DNA of 64,000 nt. Origin: CAVXZE01 sp964615365 (lineage in GTDB: Bacteria; Myxococcota_A; UBA9160; UBA6930). Shown piece by piece: positions 61,622-64,000 of the stretch (its first letter is position 1; every line of letters begins with the position of its first letter). The notes under the pieces were generated by a model. The model saw only the letters and a list, made by a program, of their open reading frames with translations, ran no database searches and was not told where the DNA came from. The position numbers and the translations under genes are program-made. The DNA lies in the NCBI GenBank assembly GCA_964615365.1, contig CAZTOU010000006.1, positions 62,001-126,000 of the forward strand, written 5' to 3'.

Positions 61622-62149
61622 TCAAGCGCGTTCGATGGACACCACCTCATACCAGGTCTCGGACTCGGTGCGGTGTCGAACCACTCGCTCGCGGGGCAGC
61701 CTGACGGGGAACTGGCCTCGCAAGCGGAGAATCAGGTAGGCGCTCTCGTCCTCGAGCACCTCGGCCACGTCGCTCACCGATGCCACCTCGGACTCGGTCC
61801 AGACCGTGAATCGCACCCGGGAGCGAGGACGCACCTCGAGATGCACACGGGTCCCGAGTGCCCGCCGTAGCAGCTCGGCCGCCCGAGCCGGATCTCCCAT
61901 CAGGGAATCCGGCCTCTGGGGCGGCGCAATGCGGGCGGCCCGAAGCAGCCGCAGCACCTTGCCGATTCCGAGTGCGGACGCCACGCTCTCCGCCGCGTCG
62001 AGGCAGGCGAAGTCGTCGATGCGCCCGATCGAGCCGCTTCCCCCTTCGTTGCGGAATACCAGCGCGACGCCTGAGACCGACTCCTGATTCCCGGGGGCCG
62101 CGGCGATCACCTCCTCGAGACGGGCGAGGAGCCGGCGGCGAGGGGGCAT
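61622..62149 (-). CDS. Hypothetical protein
   Basis: The 175-residue protein has no recognisable family. It starts MPPRRRLLARLEE and contains an acidic to neutral alpha/beta-like pattern with VRFTVWTESEVASVSDV and ending with RTESETWYEVVSIERA. There is no signal peptide or membrane helix. The ATG at 62149 is preferred because upstream sequence is repetitive promoter DNA. It lies 21 nt after the aldolase/SDR gene end and is transcribed toward it, with a divergent exported protein gene across an inverted repeat. Confidence 0.5.
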   Translation of the reverse strand: MPPRRRLLARLEEVIAAAPGNQESVSGVALVFRNEGGSGSIGRIDDFACLDAAESVASALGIGKVLRLLRAARIAPPQRPDSLMGDPARAAELLRRALGTRVHLEVRPRSRVRFTVWTESEVASVSDVAEVLEDESAYLILRLRGQFPVRLPRERVVRHRTESETWYEVVSIERA

Positions 62150-62155
62150 CGCCCC

Positions 62156-62189
62156 GAGTATACCCCGCCCCCGCTGGCAGCGTATACTC
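62156..62189. promoter_or_regulatory. Inverted-repeat operator candidate between divergent genes
   Basis: GAGTATAC (62156-62163) and GTATACTC (62182-62189) are perfect reverse complements with an 18-bp spacer. They sit in the 93-bp gap between two divergent genes, where a regulator or two promoters could overlap. Confidence 0.5.
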
Positions 62190-62242
62190 GAACTCCCTGA
62201 AGAGATCTCCGCGGGGGAGTCAACCCGAGTGAGGAGGGGACG

Positions 62243-63760
62243 ATGCGCTGTTCTCGCCACCGAAAGCTACTGCTCGCCACATTGGCCGGTCTGCTTCTTC
62301 TTCTCTTCTCCGGCGTGCTCCTCGCCGACGAGCCGATCCCGGCAGAGGGGGAATCCACCACGGCCTGGCCGCTTCCCGAAGCCGGCTCGTGCGCGCCGAA
62401 GGGAGGCTTGCTGGCAGGTCCCGGCTCCACGGAAGACGCGGCGCCGCTTCCCTTCCAGCCGGGCGACGTGTTCGGCATGGATCGGCTCGCGGTACTCGAG
62501 GACTACATTCCCGGATTCATCTGGGAGAATCGGGAGCGCTTCTTCTTCGAGGGAATGCGTCTCGAGATCGGTCCTTGCTTCCGGGACTACGGCCCGCCCG
62601 CCTTCTTTGCGGAGGCGACCGAGTCCTTCAAGGGCAGCGCGAAGCTGCTGGACAACGACGGCCTCGAGAGCTACGTCGCCGGGCTCCCGTTTTCGCCCGA
62701 GCTGATCGCCCCAGACGATTCGAAGGCCGGCCTCAAGTGGTACTGGAACGTCGCGAACCGCTACCAGGCCGCCGGATTTCGCGGGAAGTTCCGGATGACC
62801 GACCTGCTCGGACGCATCGGCCGCGCCGAACCCTTCGAGGGGGAGATGTTCAAGATCCTGCTCGCCCACCGGAGCGATCTGACCCAAGCCGACTACACCA
62901 TGGCGGGCGCGCGGAACAAGCACTGGATCGCCGGCGGTCTCTTCTTCAAGCCCTTCGACGCACGGGAGTACGCGTGGCGTCAGTTCCGGGATCTGGAGCA
63001 CGAGTCGAAGTCCGAGCGCTCCGACGACCTGCACGCCTACCTCCCGCAGTGGCGGCGGGTGCGGCGCTTGAACGCAAATCAGGTCGAGGGGCTCTACATG
63101 CCCTCCTTCTCGGTGGGCGTGCAGCCGAACCAACAGCTCGCGATGGGCACCGGTGACGCCATGGGCGGTGGGGTGGCGGGTGCCGGTGGCGCCGGCGGCA
63201 TGGTCGGCACCATCACCGCGAAGCGGAGCGGATACGAGGGGCTCGAAATCCGCCCCCTTCTCTATCACGTGAAGCTGCTCGGCCTGCACGACGTGCTGGC
63301 CCCGATCAATGCGGCGATCCCCTGCTATCCCAAGAGCCCGGATCGGGACTTCGGCCCGTGGGGGCTCTCCTTCGCCAGCGATCGATGGGATCTTCGACGG
63401 GCTCTCGTCCTCGAGGCGATGTCGAAGGATCCGGTGGGGGGAGGCGACGCCAGGCTGGTCGTCTATGTCGACCTCCAGACGCTGCAGCCCCTGTACATGG
63501 CCACCTACGACAGCAAGGAAGAGATGACCAACGTGGGTTACTACGTGGGCCGATGGAGCGATGACCAGGAGGACTACCCCCGCTGGCCCGACGATCCGGA
63601 GCGTGAGATCCGGGTGCTCGACTCAGTGGGCGCAGCCTTTGCAAACCTGTCGGAGGCCGGGAGCTGGCGGCGCGAGTCCTGGGCCAACGTCTCCACGCCC
63701 CCCCCGGACCGAGCCGTCAAGCGCATGATGTCAGTGGGCGAGCTCACCAAGCGCCGCTAA
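62243..63760 (+). CDS. DUF1329 outer-membrane lipoprotein-sorting-like exported protein
   Basis: The 505-residue protein has a clear signal peptide (KLLLATLAGLLLLLFSGVLLA). The mature part belongs to the DUF1329 family, with SYVAGLPFSPELIAPDDSKA, KWYWNV and a long beta-rich fold related to LolA/LolB-type lipid carriers. Proteins of this family are exported and often encoded near steroid or lipid degradation genes; that is not seen here. Complete length. It ends just before a long hairpin. It is regulated from the inverted repeat upstream, by inference. Confidence 0.82.
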   Translation: MRCSRHRKLLLATLAGLLLLLFSGVLLADEPIPAEGESTTAWPLPEAGSCAPKGGLLAGPGSTEDAAPLPFQPGDVFGMDRLAVLEDYIPGFIWENRERFFFEGMRLEIGPCFRDYGPPAFFAEATESFKGSAKLLDNDGLESYVAGLPFSPELIAPDDSKAGLKWYWNVANRYQAAGFRGKFRMTDLLGRIGRAEPFEGEMFKILLAHRSDLTQADYTMAGARNKHWIAGGLFFKPFDAREYAWRQFRDLEHESKSERSDDLHAYLPQWRRVRRLNANQVEGLYMPSFSVGVQPNQQLAMGTGDAMGGGVAGAGGAGGMVGTITAKRSGYEGLEIRPLLYHVKLLGLHDVLAPINAAIPCYPKSPDRDFGPWGLSFASDRWDLRRALVLEAMSKDPVGGGDARLVVYVDLQTLQPLYMATYDSKEEMTNVGYYVGRWSDDQEDYPRWPDDPEREIRVLDSVGAAFANLSEAGSWRRESWANVSTPPPDRAVKRMMSVGELTKRR

Positions 63761-63762
63761 GG

Positions 63763-63829
63763 CGGGGACGTTCCTTGCGTTCTTGCGTTTCGGCGAAGCC
63801 GAAACGCAAGAACGCAAGGAACGTCCCCG
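63763..63829. repeat. Perfect 32-bp inverted repeat with 3-base loop
   Basis: Bases 63763-63794 are the exact reverse complement of 63798-63829, separated by GAA. It lies between two convergent genes and starts 2 bp after the DUF1329 stop, so it could terminate from both sides. There is no U-tract. The sequence begins CGGGGACGTTCCTTGCG and contains an internal TTGCGTTCTTGCG duplication. Such a long perfect palindrome is more than a terminator needs, suggesting a mobile or REP-like palindrome. Confidence 0.9.
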
Positions 63830-63830
63830 T

Positions 63831-64000
63831 TCAGTCGTCTTCGCGGTGGATCGCGCGCACGAAGGCCTCCAGCAGGGCGGCCCGGATGGTGTGGCGATCG
63901 GCCTTCTTGTAGACCTTTCGGAAGGCCTTGAGGGGAATGATGCCCTTGGCCATGGAGCGATGTCCGCCCCCGACGCCCAGCCCCTCGACCACGGCGCGGA
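63831..64000 (-). CDS. DHH/DHHA1-type phosphoesterase, C-terminal part
   Basis: The frame is open to the window edge, so the N-terminal part is outside; 55 residues plus stop remain. The visible segment GLGVGGGHRSMAKGIIPLK corresponds to the DHHA1 GGGH motif of DHH-family phosphoesterases, which hydrolyse short oligonucleotides or cyclic dinucleotides. The stop is at 63831-63833. The catalytic DHH site itself is not visible, so the family call is moderate. Confidence 0.6.
   Translation of the reverse strand, partial: RAVVEGLGVGGGHRSMAKGIIPLKAFRKVYKKADRHTIRAALLEAFVRAIHREDD

Overview
The window is GC-rich chromosomal DNA of a Gram-negative bacterium. An MlaA lipoprotein and an MlaC-type protein imply an outer membrane. 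Roughly two thirds of bases are G or C by eye. Frequent GTG starts, ATGA/GTGA gene overlaps, a DUF6178-type protein, a DUF1329 protein, a mitochondrial-type aconitase and LuxC/LuxE-type acyl reduction genes fit a deltaproteobacterial (Myxococcota or Desulfobacterota-like) lineage; this placement is inference. No rRNA, tRNA, CRISPR array, prophage or plasmid genes were recognised.

Positions 1-4146 (+): the end of a class IV aminotransferase, proS, a CDP-alcohol phosphatidyltransferase and an SGNH hydrolase. Positions 15292-4084 (-): an almost gapless co-directional run that starts with an Rrf2-type SUF regulator. It continues sufB-sufC-sufD-sufS-sufU-sufT and then into an alpha/beta hydrolase, an FdhF/YdeP molybdoenzyme, an NAD(P)-binding epimerase-like protein and a polytopic membrane protein.

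Positions 15300-18900: a REP-associated tyrosine transposase framed by two repeat clusters that share a core in opposite orientation, then a FecR-domain exported protein and a frameshifted bacteriohemerythrin. Positions 22606-18928 (-): a translationally coupled trio of class III aminotransferase, LuxE-like acyl-protein synthetase and LuxC-like reductase, with no luciferase genes nearby. Then folK, a degenerate histidine kinase, a small exported protein, two tandem paralogous kinases with an extracytoplasmic PDZ-like domain, and bioA.

Positions 31100-44100: mostly short transcription units: ketopantoate-reductase-like protein, threonine aldolase, sirtuin, GFA-family protein, several hydrolases, a 70-residue histone-fold protein with its own promoter and terminator, a two-site aspartic protease-like protein, a CoA-type NUDIX protein, a GcvR-like ACT protein, gamma-glutamyltransferase, and mlaA convergent with mlaC. 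Positions 44200-51100 (+): aconitase, a FadR-type regulator coupled to glpD, a lipid kinase and a queuosine-salvage (Qng1/DUF2419) protein.

Positions 51200-64000: a very basic small protein, a CaiB-type CoA transferase, a secreted cyclohexadienyl dehydratase/chorismate mutase fusion, a HAD hydrolase, a cold-shock-domain protein with a new N-terminus, nadE, a hydrolase, a PHP histidinol phosphatase, a MaoC hydratase, an aldolase/SDR fusion, a DUF1329 protein and the end of a DHH phosphoesterase. The most notable items are the LuxC/LuxE/aminotransferase operon, the bacterial histone, the dehydratase/mutase fusion, the tandem PDZ kinases and several uncommon repeats.
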